A program made the position numbers and the translations under genes. A stretch of DNA of 64,000 nucleotides, taken from contig BDGG01000004.1 of NCBI GenBank assembly GCA_001949185.1, forward strand, positions 2,102,278-2,166,277, given 5' to 3'. Of the stretch, positions 48,303 through 58,345 are shown in pieces (position 1 is the first letter of the stretch; each line of letters begins with the position of its first letter). This stretch comes from Ramazzottius varieornatus. Its lineage: Eukaryota; Tardigrada; Eutardigrada; Parachela; Ramazzottiidae. Under the pieces are notes generated by a model. It was not told where the DNA came from. It worked only from the letters and a program-made list of their open reading frames with translations, and did no database searches.

Positions 48303-49376
48303 ATGTCGAATGCTGAGGATTACCCTTCCGTACTGGTCGTGTCGTGTACGAGCAGCAAATCGGCCGAAGACCTTATCAGAGGTGAGACGTCTTTCCTGAT
48401 TTGTAAGATTTATTGTTATTACTATACGAGGCTATGGACTGTGTCTTCACCAAGCATGTGAACTTTCAATGCAGGTATCGCCTTGAATGATCTCCCGTGG
48501 GAACCTGAACTCTTGGATAAAGACATTGAAGCATACTCCTGGCATGTCGATACGAAGTACTATAGTGCTGGCGTGAAACTCTGTACCCCTAAGCATCGAA
48601 CTGTTCCCAGCCGCGAATTTGCAGAGACCGTGGAGGCAGTCGTCCTGCACTTCGACGCCAAAGATCGAGACACGTTCAGCCTACTCAAGACGTGGCTGAG
48701 AACATTTGACGATCTGTATTCCCCTTCGGTGAAGCTTTTGACTTGCGACAGCTACCCAGAAAAGGAGGGCGTAACCAAAGACGAACTCGATCGGTTTACG
48801 ATAGAAAATGACTGCGAGCTCATCCAGCTGGTGGTATGTAACGAGTCATTTGTAATAGTAATACATCATTCGGGCATGCGTGTAACCATGTAGGAATGCT
48901 TTGTAGCCGACGGAAGTGGACGAAGACGAGGAGGCAGAGTTCGGAAGCATACACGGGTTCCCACGAGTGCGAAGTGCTTTGCACGCTCACAACTGGTCGA
49001 ATTTAAAGATGAAGCAAATGCCGAAGCGAAGAAACTTTTGTGACGACGATGGCAGCCACGATGGTGAAACAGTACCGGAGCTGCAAGCACCAGGAAACCA
49101 GGAGGACACATCGTCGACAGCGGACGCCGAAGACAATTTTAGTCAGCTCTTCTCTCGCTTACACGAATATCGTATGACAGCCTCCACCCTGGGTCCTGAT
49201 GGTCGCAGAGACTTCGCAGAGAAGGTAAAACGCGGTGGCAGTCCATACTTTCATTTGGAAGTCTACTATCTTTTCGTGTCGGTAAATCGACCATGTTGTT
49301 ATCGGTCTGTTCCTCGTAGGTTGCAAAAGAGTTTCTCAAGGCACTGGATTCGGACTCGGACGGAGCTTCCGAGTAG
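48303..49376 (+). CDS. AAGAB: AAGAB, alpha- and gamma-adaptin-binding protein p34 homologue, 270 aa
   Basis: AAGAB is a cytosolic chaperone with a Rab-like fold that stabilises adaptor subunits and guides assembly of AP-1 and AP-2 clathrin adaptors. Four exons (48303-48381, 48475-48833, 48907-49224, 49320-49376) join to 271 codons. The N-terminus has SVLVVSCTS, comparable with ALVTSCSS of human AAGAB, then YSWHVDTKYYSAGVKLC (human PWTIDNKYYSADINLC), AETVEAVVLHFD, and VKLLTCDSYPE. An acidic stretch (PTEVDEDEEAEF) precedes RVRSALHAHNWSNLKMK. The C-terminal helix NFSQLFSRLHEYRMTA...FAEKVAKEFLKAL ends in an acidic tail DSDSDGASE, all as in the family. The short last exon is well supported by the AEKVAK junction. 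Confidence 0.92.
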
Positions 49377-49548
49377 GTCGTTCGACAACACACATGTTTG
49401 GTTCTCGATTGACGTTTTTGCTGTGTTGACCGTAACACGAAAAGTTTTGAGCAAGAACTTGTAGATAAATTTCGAGAATTCCATTGGTAGAGATTCCAGT
49501 CACGTTAGCGAAAGAAAGATTATCAAAGAAATCAAAAGCCGTATGAGA

Positions 49549-51015
49549 CTACACAACCGAGCCGCCCATGGTGCGACCCAAATAGTCCTTATCAACAATA
49601 TAAAACTGATGCTTTTCCGAAAAGATGGCCCATACAACAGCCACATTTTCAATGACAACATTAACCGGAATGAAAAGCACAGCCCCGATGAGGCACAAAA
49701 ACCCTCGAAATACTCCAAGGCGTCTGAAAGGAAACGAGCGCAGTGCTCCAAAGAGGAACATATAAATATTCACGCTGGCGATCCACGCTGTCAGCCATTC
49801 CAGCCAATGTGGATAGGCAGCCGGAAGTGTGAAGTTCAAGACTGCGCATAGGGTCGAAAGCGGAAGTGACAGCCAGGCGTATAATGACAACGCCAGGAAG
49901 ATCTTATACCGAAACTTGATGTCATGGTTATGTACGACTAGAAAGATACCTTGTATCCATCGCTTTCGTTGCTTGAGCAAGTCTGACAGAGTAAAGGGAC
50001 TCTTTTCCCACATTTCACCTTCGATCCAGTTGAATGAGTATCCTTTTTCGAAAGCTTTCATAGCGAAGTAACAGTCTTCCGCAATACTGCCGTCAGGTCC
50101 ATTGTCGTACGTCACGTCTTTCTCTGCTGTGGCTCTGGTCACGACATAAGAACCTTTCCAACTGAAGAGAGGTTTGTGGAACATCTTCAGCTGGACTCGC
50201 TGTTTCCCCATATCGTCAGCTACGCGAAAACTATCAGCTGTAGTCGTGATCCAGTTAACGACTACGTCGTTCGCGTAGGTGACGAGACCTTGTCCGAACG
50301 CGTGCTTTCCGTCACAAACAAAGTTAATGATACCTAGGAAGATCGTTCGTTAACCTTAATAAAAATTTTGTTCGACGAAATGAATACCGTTCACGCTTCT
50401 TTCGGTTAACAGCGTTTCTTCGTCCAGGTGAACTATCCATGTTCCGTCATCACAGTCGTAAATACCGGGTTCAAGGCAGTACTGCAGCGCGCGGCTCTTG
50501 AAGAGAGCTCCCGTTTTGGAACGGTACTCTGTGGGAACGACTATCTGTTTCAGCGACTCGTTTGCCGGAAGCGAAATCGCGTTGTCGGTGACCACTTCGT
50601 ACAAATAGTTAACCACTCCAACACGCCGTACGGTCTCCAAGTTTCTCTCCACTGTTCTGTGCACCAGTTCTGGAAAGGTGCCTCTTGTTACGCAGCGGAA
50701 GCGAAGCTTCGGAACGTCACCAGGTGGTGCATGAGATTCGACGGTTTCTCTGAACGCGTTGAGGAAGAACAGTCCGAAGAAGTTGAACAGTACTTGTGGT
50801 AAGGCTAGTAGGGCGAGGTATCGCAGTATATAGAGTCCGATAGTCACCGACACACCATACGCTTTAACGGGATCAGGAAGCGGCTCCTCTGAACTTCTAT
50901 CATTGTTCCATGCTAGTTTGGCAGAGTGCAAGCCATAGAGAAGAATCAGGAAATACAGCAAATCATGGAATATCTGCTTCAACAAGCCATTCAAGCGGGT
51001 CTGGGAGAACAGCAT
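49549..51015 (-). CDS. bre-3: Beta-1,4-mannosyltransferase BRE-3/Egghead, 470 aa
   Basis: BRE-3/Egghead is a Golgi GT2-family enzyme that adds mannose to glucosylceramide to make the protostome glycolipid core; in C. elegans its loss gives resistance to Bt crystal toxin. Two exons, 50388-51015 and 49549-50333, join across a 54-bp intron to 471 codons. An in-frame stop lies upstream of the ATG at 51013-51015. N-terminal hydrophobic helices (FHDLLYFLILLYGL; VTIGLYILRYLALLALP) precede the cytosolic catalytic part with YDCDDGTWIVHLDEETLL (acidic HLDEE), FVCDGKHAFGQGL, and DNGPDGSIAEDCYFAMKA (the GSIAED region). The QRKRW motif (LLKQRKRWIQGI) is the processive GT2 signature. Several C-terminal membrane spans and HQFYIVDKDYLG end the protein. 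Length and motif order agree with the worm protein of about 455 aa. Confidence 0.94.
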
Positions 51016-52220
51016 TCTTTCACAGCTTGTGCCTTGTGGTCTTCACGGCAACAGGTACCTTTGTCCGGAAGTCCACTGGATCATGTCGAATGCTCCGCTG
51101 TCCTGCAAAGAAAGACGCGGTACCCAACCCATAAAGCTAAAGCCGCTCTGCAATCTGGATGTTCCGGCTCTCCAAAAGAAATCTATTGATATCAGCACTT
51201 GCTGCACTTCCGGTCTGGTTTAATTACCGTTTACAATTCTGATAAGAAGATTTCGTATAGGAGATTGCGAACTTTGCGTTGTTGATACCAAGTCGAAGAG
51301 AGGTTTGATTTCGTTTTCGGCTGATTGGTCAGACTGTCAGCAATTGTAGTACCAACGCTTTGATTGCTTCATCCACTACAAGTTCAGAAAGACTCCTCCG
51401 CCTTCCCTGTTGCCAACAGTAATGAGCTGCCAAAAGTGGCCTCCACTCGTACGCGGCCTGCCAAAACCGCAAGCGGTCGGAAACGGCTTTTGACGGGTCA
51501 TTATCAAAGAGTTGGTACCGTGCACGTGGTGCAGACTTTCACACACAGATACCCGGTTCAAACTATGTCACTCACGCTTTTTGCAGCCCAGCGGTTGCTT
51601 GTGTTTGGCGAGACGGTTTTCTTTTGTTGCTCGGATCCCTTGATTGAATGAAGAGCTCATCTTCAGTTTTGTTAGTAGATTACATCACATTACGTACAAT
51701 ATGTCATCAACGTATGACGTATACCATATCGGTCCGACCTATTTGTTAGCGGAGCGTAATCAATTAATCGCTCAATCAGGCTTGACGTTCCGGCAACGTC
51801 CCTTTTAGCAGCTCTGTATGAGTTGCCAAACTTGTCTGGAAGTGGAACAGTCATTCCGAGGATTCTTTTCTTCTGGATGCAGACTCCAGAATTCTTGCCC
51901 TGCACGTGTTCCTGAATCTTCGTCGCAATTGGCTTCCCTTCAGTACGCTCCGAAACTTGAGGTGCTGTTTCTCCATGGCACCCTCCCTACACGATCGCGA
52001 GTAACCGCACAGTGCAGTGCCATCCTGTTCAAGTTTTGAAGGATGACATAGAAATCTGGTCGGATCACCGACAACCTGTTATCTATTGCCGGATCCCACA
52101 GACGCGTCCTCCTTAGCGCTTCGTGGTAGGGCACCAAGAACCTACGATACTTCCCACCGTTCAAGGCAGCTGCTTCTGACGTTTCCTGGCCCTCTTCCTG
52201 CCCTCCATAGGCTCTACACC
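51016..52220. other. Divergent intergenic region between bre-3 and the phospholipase gene
   Basis: Both neighbours start outward from this 1.2-kb stretch. Open frames (for example 51364-51651 and 51940-52164 on the minus strand) show no recognised domain. Upstream exons of the phospholipase could lie here but none was identified. No repeat was recognised. Confidence 0.4.
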
Positions 52221-55200
52221 ATGGACTACATCAAGCAGAATATGCCGTTCTTCAAGCGTCGTCAAACGGAACTCATACTCCCTTTCACCTACAGCGTTGT
52301 TCTGACCACCGAGGCGGAATTCCTTACCTGCAGTCTGTGTAAACATAAACCTCCCTTTGCTATTTATGGAAAACCTGTTGGCGACAAAGCGCCCACTGCC
52401 GATCCGGACGCCATGAAACAGTTGGCCGTAGTATATGAACTCATCCTGATGGCTCCCAAAGACCATAACATAACATTCTCGTAAGTGGTATGAATTCGAG
52501 GCGATTCAGTATTACAGCAGCTAACGAGAATCTTCTTTGCAGTATATTTCGTTCCCCATCGCAAGATAAAGCCATCGAGGAAATGGAGATCCTTCACAAC
52601 GTCGTCCAGGAGTTTACTAAAGTAGAGGACATACCTGACTTTTGGACCTTGCTGAACATCAAGAACGTTTGTAGTTTCATAGCGTCAAATCGGGATTGGC
52701 CAGCTGTTCACATTGCAGCGTTCTTCGGTTGGATAGAAGCGTTCAACCATGACAGTTTCTCCAAGAAGATTGATCTTTCGAATCCGGCCAATGGGGAAGT
52801 TCCACTTCATGTAACTGTCAAACGGGGACATTTGGAGCTTACCAAGAGGTTACTAGCGCTGGACTTTCGTCTAGATATCGTTACTTCTGTTGGCGACTCT
52901 GTGTTCCATTACGCTGCAACAACGAACCCGGAAACAATCAAGGTTCGTGGTCCTCATTTCTGGTGGCGCTTTCGGTGTTACATAATATTCGTTTCGATTT
53001 TATTCCTTTGACTGTTCGTCATTGTGTATTGTGTATCGTCCTTTTTGTGTATCGTCCTTTTTTTGTGTAGGAGCTCGGAAAGCGTTTGTCGCCTATGGTT
53101 AACAGCGTCAACCATGACGATCAAACTCCGCTACTCCTCGCGTGCATGGCCGCCAAGCAGGATTGCATCGAAGCCCTCTTTTCGATTGGATCCGATCTAG
53201 CGCAGAACAAACTGGTGTTGACTTCCTCGGAGCCGAAGTCAAAGTCGCTCCAGATGCAGTAAGTTCTGTAACCACCGGGTAATTTAATGATCGTTATAAT
53301 GGACAATGATCACTTTACCTCCCATCGTTTTCGTTTGGTAGGTGCGCCGAGTCGCTGTGTAAGGTTTACCCGGAGCTTTTAGAGTCTCCGGCTGTCAAGT
53401 TCGGTGGAAGTCCCTTGCACTGGTGTAAATCCAAAGTTGGAGTTATACGTTTCATGGCATGTAACGTCAACCCTGAGAGTCGTAATGACATCGGGGAGGT
53501 ATGTTCCTTCCAAAGTTTGAGGAGAAAATTTTAGGTGGTCCAAGGCCGTTTGTGTGACAGTATGAGAATATTTTCTCTATTGGTAGACTCCGCTGCACTT
53601 GATGGTGATGAAGTCCCGACTGGACTGTGCCATCGTCCTTTTGAGTCATGGCGCACACATTGACGTTGTGGACTACAAAGGCAACACTCCGCTACACAAC
53701 GCTGTCATCTATGGGTCCATGGATATGGTGAAGGCCATGGTAGTCTTTGGTGCCGACATCTACGTCGAGAACAAGGCTCGTGAGACGCCCTTGTCATTGG
53801 CTGATGGGTGCGCACTAGGCAAACGTCGCGATGAGATGCTCCTGGTCCTCAGTGTGGCAAGTGGCGGAGAGCACTCTCCAGTCCTTCAACCGTACCGCCT
53901 GAAGGTTCGTGATGAGATGCGGAAACATGGACAACTGCCCGATGAGAACTCCCCTGCTGGACTGGAGTTCTTGGACGATTCGGCGCATGACTTGATGGAC
54001 GTGGATCCTCCTGCAGGGCCATCGGCATTGGACGACTCTGTCGTGATACTAGGCCCTAAGAGAAAACAGCGGGTGAATATTCGGCGTCAAAGCTCAGTCA
54101 AATGGACGAACGAAGATACGATTATCATGACCATCGAGATAATCCTGTCGATTTCATTTAGGTGCTCTGTCTTGATGGTGGTGGAATTAAAGGTCTTGTG
54201 CTCATCGAAATGTTGCTAGCAATCGAAGAATTGGTCAAGCGTCCGCTGAAAGAATGCTTTGACTGGATTGCTGGAACAAGTACTGGAGCGAGTGTTGCGC
54301 TGGCAATTGCTACAGGTAATATACAGATTGCGAGCGAAAGCGCACTAGCANNNNNNNNNNNNNNNNNNNNNNNNNNNNNNNNNNNNNNNNNNNNNNNNNN
54401 NNNNNNNNNNNNNNNNNNNNNNNNNNNNNNNNNNNNNNNNNNNNNNNNNNNNNNNNNNNNNNNNNNNNNNNNNNNNNNNNNNNNNNNNNNNNNNNNNNNN
54501 NNNNNNNNNNNNNNNNNNNNNNNNNNNNNNNNNNNNNNNNNNNNNNNNNNNNNNNNNNNNNNNNNNNNNNNNNNNNNNCAATCTGTATAATATAAACATT
54601 GTAATCAATTTTCTGTCTCGTTCGCCGTTTTGATTGGTTGGGAGTTCCTCCTTCGCTTCTTTACAGGAAAAGACATGAAGGACATTCTGGGTCTGTATTT
54701 CCGCATGAAGGATAAGATCTTTGTCGGGTCTCGGCCGTACCCTGCCGACGCCTACGAGAGCATATTACAAGAAGAGTTCGGTGCGGAAACGAAAATGACG
54801 GATATTACCGGACTGAAGTACGGATTTTACAGCAGTTTTGAGTCTCGATAAATTAACCGGGTTTCTTTCGTAGGATATTGATACCTGCCCTTCTAGTAGA
54901 TCGGCATCCACCGAGTCTTCATTTTTTCCGGAACTACGACCACCCTGTGCGCGCCAGTGGGATCGAGTCTATAGTGACGAAGACGGGTCCGAAACTGCTT
55001 TGTAAACCACTTCCGCCTAGTGGTAGGACTTGCGTCTTGTAGCCAGTTTACATGAATGGAATTTTTTTCTTTTCTCAAATTCTCTTTTACGGTTTGTGGA
55101 AGCCGATGAAGTGATATGTCGTTGACTGTTTGCAGAGCAGTTGGTATGGAAAGCCGCACGAGCTTCAGGTGCTGCCCCAACCTACTTTCGGTCCATTGAA

Positions 55201-56037
55201 AGTTTTTTGGATGGCGGCCTGATGGCTAACAATCCCACTCTAGATACGCTGACGGAGATATTCGATTACAATAACTACATGAGACAGCAGGTGATGTTCT
55301 GTTCGTTACTGACCTGATGTTATGTTAACGCAGATCTTTTTCAGGGAAGAAAGGACGAAGTAGATGAATTGCTCTGTGTGCTGTCACTGGGAACGGGTCG
55401 TCCACCCATGTTAGCGGTTCCCAGGTGCGTCATCGCTTGTCTCGTACCTCACGAACAGTAACCATTGTCCGTAGTGGGAATTTTGCTACAATTCGCGCTT
55501 ATTCTCGATTGTGAAAGCGACGTGTGTTTTTGCAGTATTGATGTTTACTGGCCCGAAAAGATTTGGGATGCAGCAAAGATTGGTCTGAACGCCTCTGCGT
55601 TGAGTCGTCTTGTCATCGAGCAGGTACCGTTCGTCTCATTGCATTTTCGTAAGCGGGATCGCTGCAGTGTGTTCTTTCAGGCGTGTCAGAGCGAAGGACG
55701 GGTAGTTGATCGTGCTCGGGCTTGGTGGTAAATGCGTTGCAGCTGCAGTTTACGATTTTTGAGTTCATGTCTGACACGCGTGTTTTGTTTCGTAGTGAAT
55801 CTCACAGTATCCCGTTCTTCCGCTTCTCTCCTCAGTTTGGGCGCGACGTTTCGCTTGACTGCGTTCACGACGAGACGGTATGTGGTGTGTTCCGCACGTA
55901 GTGGTCTGATCAGTGCGCCAGGTGAATATCTCACTGTTTCTTTGCAGCTTATTGGCATGTTGTGGGAAACTCGTGCGTACATTGAAAGTGAGCAGGCGAA
56001 ACTACACCATCTAGCAAAGTTACTCACAATTCGGTAG
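52221..56037 (+). CDS. PLA2G6: Group VI calcium-independent phospholipase A2 (ankyrin repeats + patatin domain), interrupted by an assembly gap
   Basis: iPLA2-beta hydrolyses the sn-2 ester of phospholipids without calcium and acts in membrane remodelling and mitochondrial lipid repair. The ATG at 52221 gives [16 protein letters not shown] roughly 150-aa N-terminal region is followed by ankyrin repeats, for example [57 protein letters not shown], and [19 protein letters not shown]. The patatin part has the oxyanion loop [12 protein letters not shown] (about 54162) and the nucleophile elbow GTSTGA (about 54276). A run of N follows (54351-54578), then [48 protein letters not shown] and the catalytic-Asp motif [14 protein letters not shown] (about 55215). 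The C-terminal exons at about 55360-56037 include [21 protein letters not shown] and [12 protein letters not shown], ending at 56037. The gene appears intact apart from sequence lost to the gap. Confidence 0.94.
54351..54578. other. Assembly gap (228 N)
   Basis: An unbroken run of N lies inside the phospholipase gene. It directly follows ...[14 protein letters not shown]-type sequence after the GTSTG elbow; the exon probably ends at ACAG|GTAATA just before it. Between GTSTG and [11 protein letters not shown] other family members have only about ten residues, so little or no coding may be missing. The true gap length is not known from N alone. Confidence 0.95.
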
Positions 56038-56436
56038 GAGGTATAAAGGGTTGTATTTGGTTCTGCTGGGCACTATTTTGGGCATTATTCTGTGATCTCA
56101 CCTCGTTGCTCCGGTGCGACATTTTTTCGTGTGTTGAACCTACAATTTGTGATTTGATTTTCACTTCTCCGCTTGAGAAATATTTTCAAAGGCTAAAGTC
56201 TATCTCCGAGCTTCGCTCCCTACTTGATTTCCTTGCACTGGCTTCCGGTCAGTGGACTGTATTTTGTATATTTTGGAAAGTTGCTACGAACTGAGACGTC
56301 TCAATTTCCGGTTGTCATGGTTCCCTCGGGCAGAGCAATGCCTCCCAAAGCAACATCCCAGTCAACTTCAAAAGTTATCCGGTGGCAACTTAATTTCGAA
56401 CTTCTCACTGCTTGGTAGCACTCCTGTTCTCTAACC
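56038..56436. other. Intergenic stretch between the phospholipase and eIF4E genes
   Basis: 399 bp on which the 3' UTR of the phospholipase and the promoter or 5' UTR of the eIF4E-like gene must fit. Short open frames only; no domain or repeat was recognised. Confidence 0.4.
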
Positions 56437-57989
56437 ATGTACTCTCACTTTGACGAGAAGTTTGCCGGAATGCCCTTTGACCATGTCGACTTGAAGAACC
56501 AGTTTCGTGATCCTACGCAGACGTATTTGGAAAGCCCGTGGACCTTGTGGTTGGTGAACAAGCAGAATGCGCAAAGCAAAACTTGGCTCGAATGTAAGTG
56601 CGAATAGCCGGTGAGATCTCACTTCCGGTTACGAGTCTAACCGTCCGTTATCTGCCAGGTCTTCATCCGGTCGCTACTTTCTCCACCATACAGCAGTTCT
56701 GGGGCATGTACAACTCGCTGAAGCCACCTTCGGAACTTCCGGCCCATTGGGAATACGGTAAATGAGTTGTTTGACTCGCTCACTTGGACACCTCCAACGT
56801 AAACGATGTGAAAAGTGTTTGAGTGAGCTATCCTGTCTGCAGCTTTGTTTCGTGGGGGACTTGGTCGTCGGGTGATCGTTCCCGACTGGGACGACCATGA
56901 GAATTCTGGCGGCGGATGCATGCAACTAACAGGTTTCAGCCTGGAACCCAAGACCATCGACCACTTGTGGCGCGATATCTGTCTGAAGGCCATTGAAGAG
57001 GCCTGGATTCACACTTCCGACTACATCAATGGTACTATTGTCTCGACAAAGAGCGGTACTACACGCTTCTACGTCTGGATCGCGCCGTGCAAGGAGCACA
57101 TTTGGGAGACGGTGCGCGAACGCATCGAAAGCGTTTTTTCCCAGGACTGCCGCACCCCGCTAAAGTGGACGCCACACATGGAACGAAAGACTACAGACCC
57201 TGCTGCTAAGGAAGCGCCGAAGGAAGTTGCAAAGGCCAAGGAGGAGAAGGCTAAGCCGAAAGAAATTAAGCTTCCTCGACACTTCCGTAGTCGCTCGGTT
57301 GGATATCGCAAGGGCAGGACCCTGGAGGAACAAGCCACTGACGAGTTCTTGCAGGTTAAGCGCAATGGTCCTCAACCACCACAGACCGAACAAAAGATGG
57401 AGGTGCCGCCTATGGAGGCTATGCAGACACAACTGCAGCCCACTACGACGAAGAAGCCCTACATGTTGCCACCACTCAAGGAAGTTAGCGGACCTCCAGT
57501 CCGGGCCAGCCTCAGCTTCAACTCGCCGTTCGCTGCTCAACGTCGTGGACGCTCTTGCCATGGGACGAAAATGTTCAATGAGTTCCCCATGTATAACGGC
57601 GGACGAGACCACAGCCGCTGTCGAGGAGCAGGAGACATCAACACAGCCAGTGCGTCATCCAAGGACAACAGAATTATTATCAGCAAAAAATTGATCATGT
57701 TGTTGAGCTTTTGTGGGTTTTTTCTCCAGGTTGCCGCCTGTGCACGCAGCAAGTTCAGCATCAGCATGTCCGAACAGGCCGCAGCATCATTGCTAACTCG
57801 AAGCCCTCCAAGGAAATGGTGGACGTCAGCACGCAGTTCAGCCAGCTGGGAATGCCCATGGACTTCAACAGTAAAACTCGTCCTAACTCCAGCATGATGG
57901 CTGGTGGGGATGCCGGTGGAGGCGATTACGTCACCGACTTGGACGACATGCATATCAGTCCCGAGCAGTACTTCAAGAACCAGCAGTAG
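56437..57989 (+). CDS. eIF4E-family cap-binding protein with a long C-terminal extension, 440 aa
   Basis: eIF4E binds the mRNA 5' cap and recruits eIF4G for translation. Four exons (56437-56593, 56659-56757, 56843-57649, 57730-57989) join to 441 codons. The core begins SPWTLWLVNKQNAQSKTWLE; both N-terminal cap-region tryptophans (positions equal to human W46 and W56) are present, which argues against the 4EHP class. FWGMYNSL holds the eIF4G/4E-BP-binding tryptophan (human W73). VPDWDDHENSGGG holds the second cap-stacking tryptophan (W102), but the next residue is Asp where eIF4E usually has Glu (E103). FYVWIAP matches the W166 region. The core ends near residue 195 (LKWTPHMERK). About 245 more residues follow: a Lys/Glu-rich stretch (KEAPKEVAKAKEEKAKPKE), RSRSVGYRKGR, Pro/Gln-rich sequence, then FSQLGMPMDF and a Gly/Asp-rich end. 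Canonical eIF4Es are about 210-250 aa, so the tail is unusual. Functional class is inferred. Confidence 0.88.
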
Positions 57990-58345
57990 TCAGTGGGTAC
58001 CAAGCATCACTATCAAGTCGAAATCTTTCAACAAACTAGTATTATTCTTCGTTGATAATTTTTTATTGTTTGCTGAATTTCTGCTGCGTTCCGTTTCATT
58101 TCTCTGGTTTTTGTCAAGTTTTTCTACGTTGCTCTTTTCGGCCCGGGGTATTTAAACAGTTTCTGTATAAAACTCAAACACTAACCACTACGAACTCTTT
58201 CCTGTACACATGAACAAGGCGTCATTTGCAAAGGGCTAAAATCCACCATGAGCATTGAAGCTCTATTCGGGATGGCATAAAGTAGAAAGAATGGGAAAAA
58301 GAGTTTCGCTTACAAACAGGGCATCCGGAGTTATTCATGCTCCCT
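57990..58345. other. Convergent intergenic stretch between the eIF4E gene and ATG2
   Basis: 356 bp between the two stop codons, T-rich on the plus strand (about 58020-58140). It presumably contains both 3' UTRs. No gene or repeat was recognised. Confidence 0.4.
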
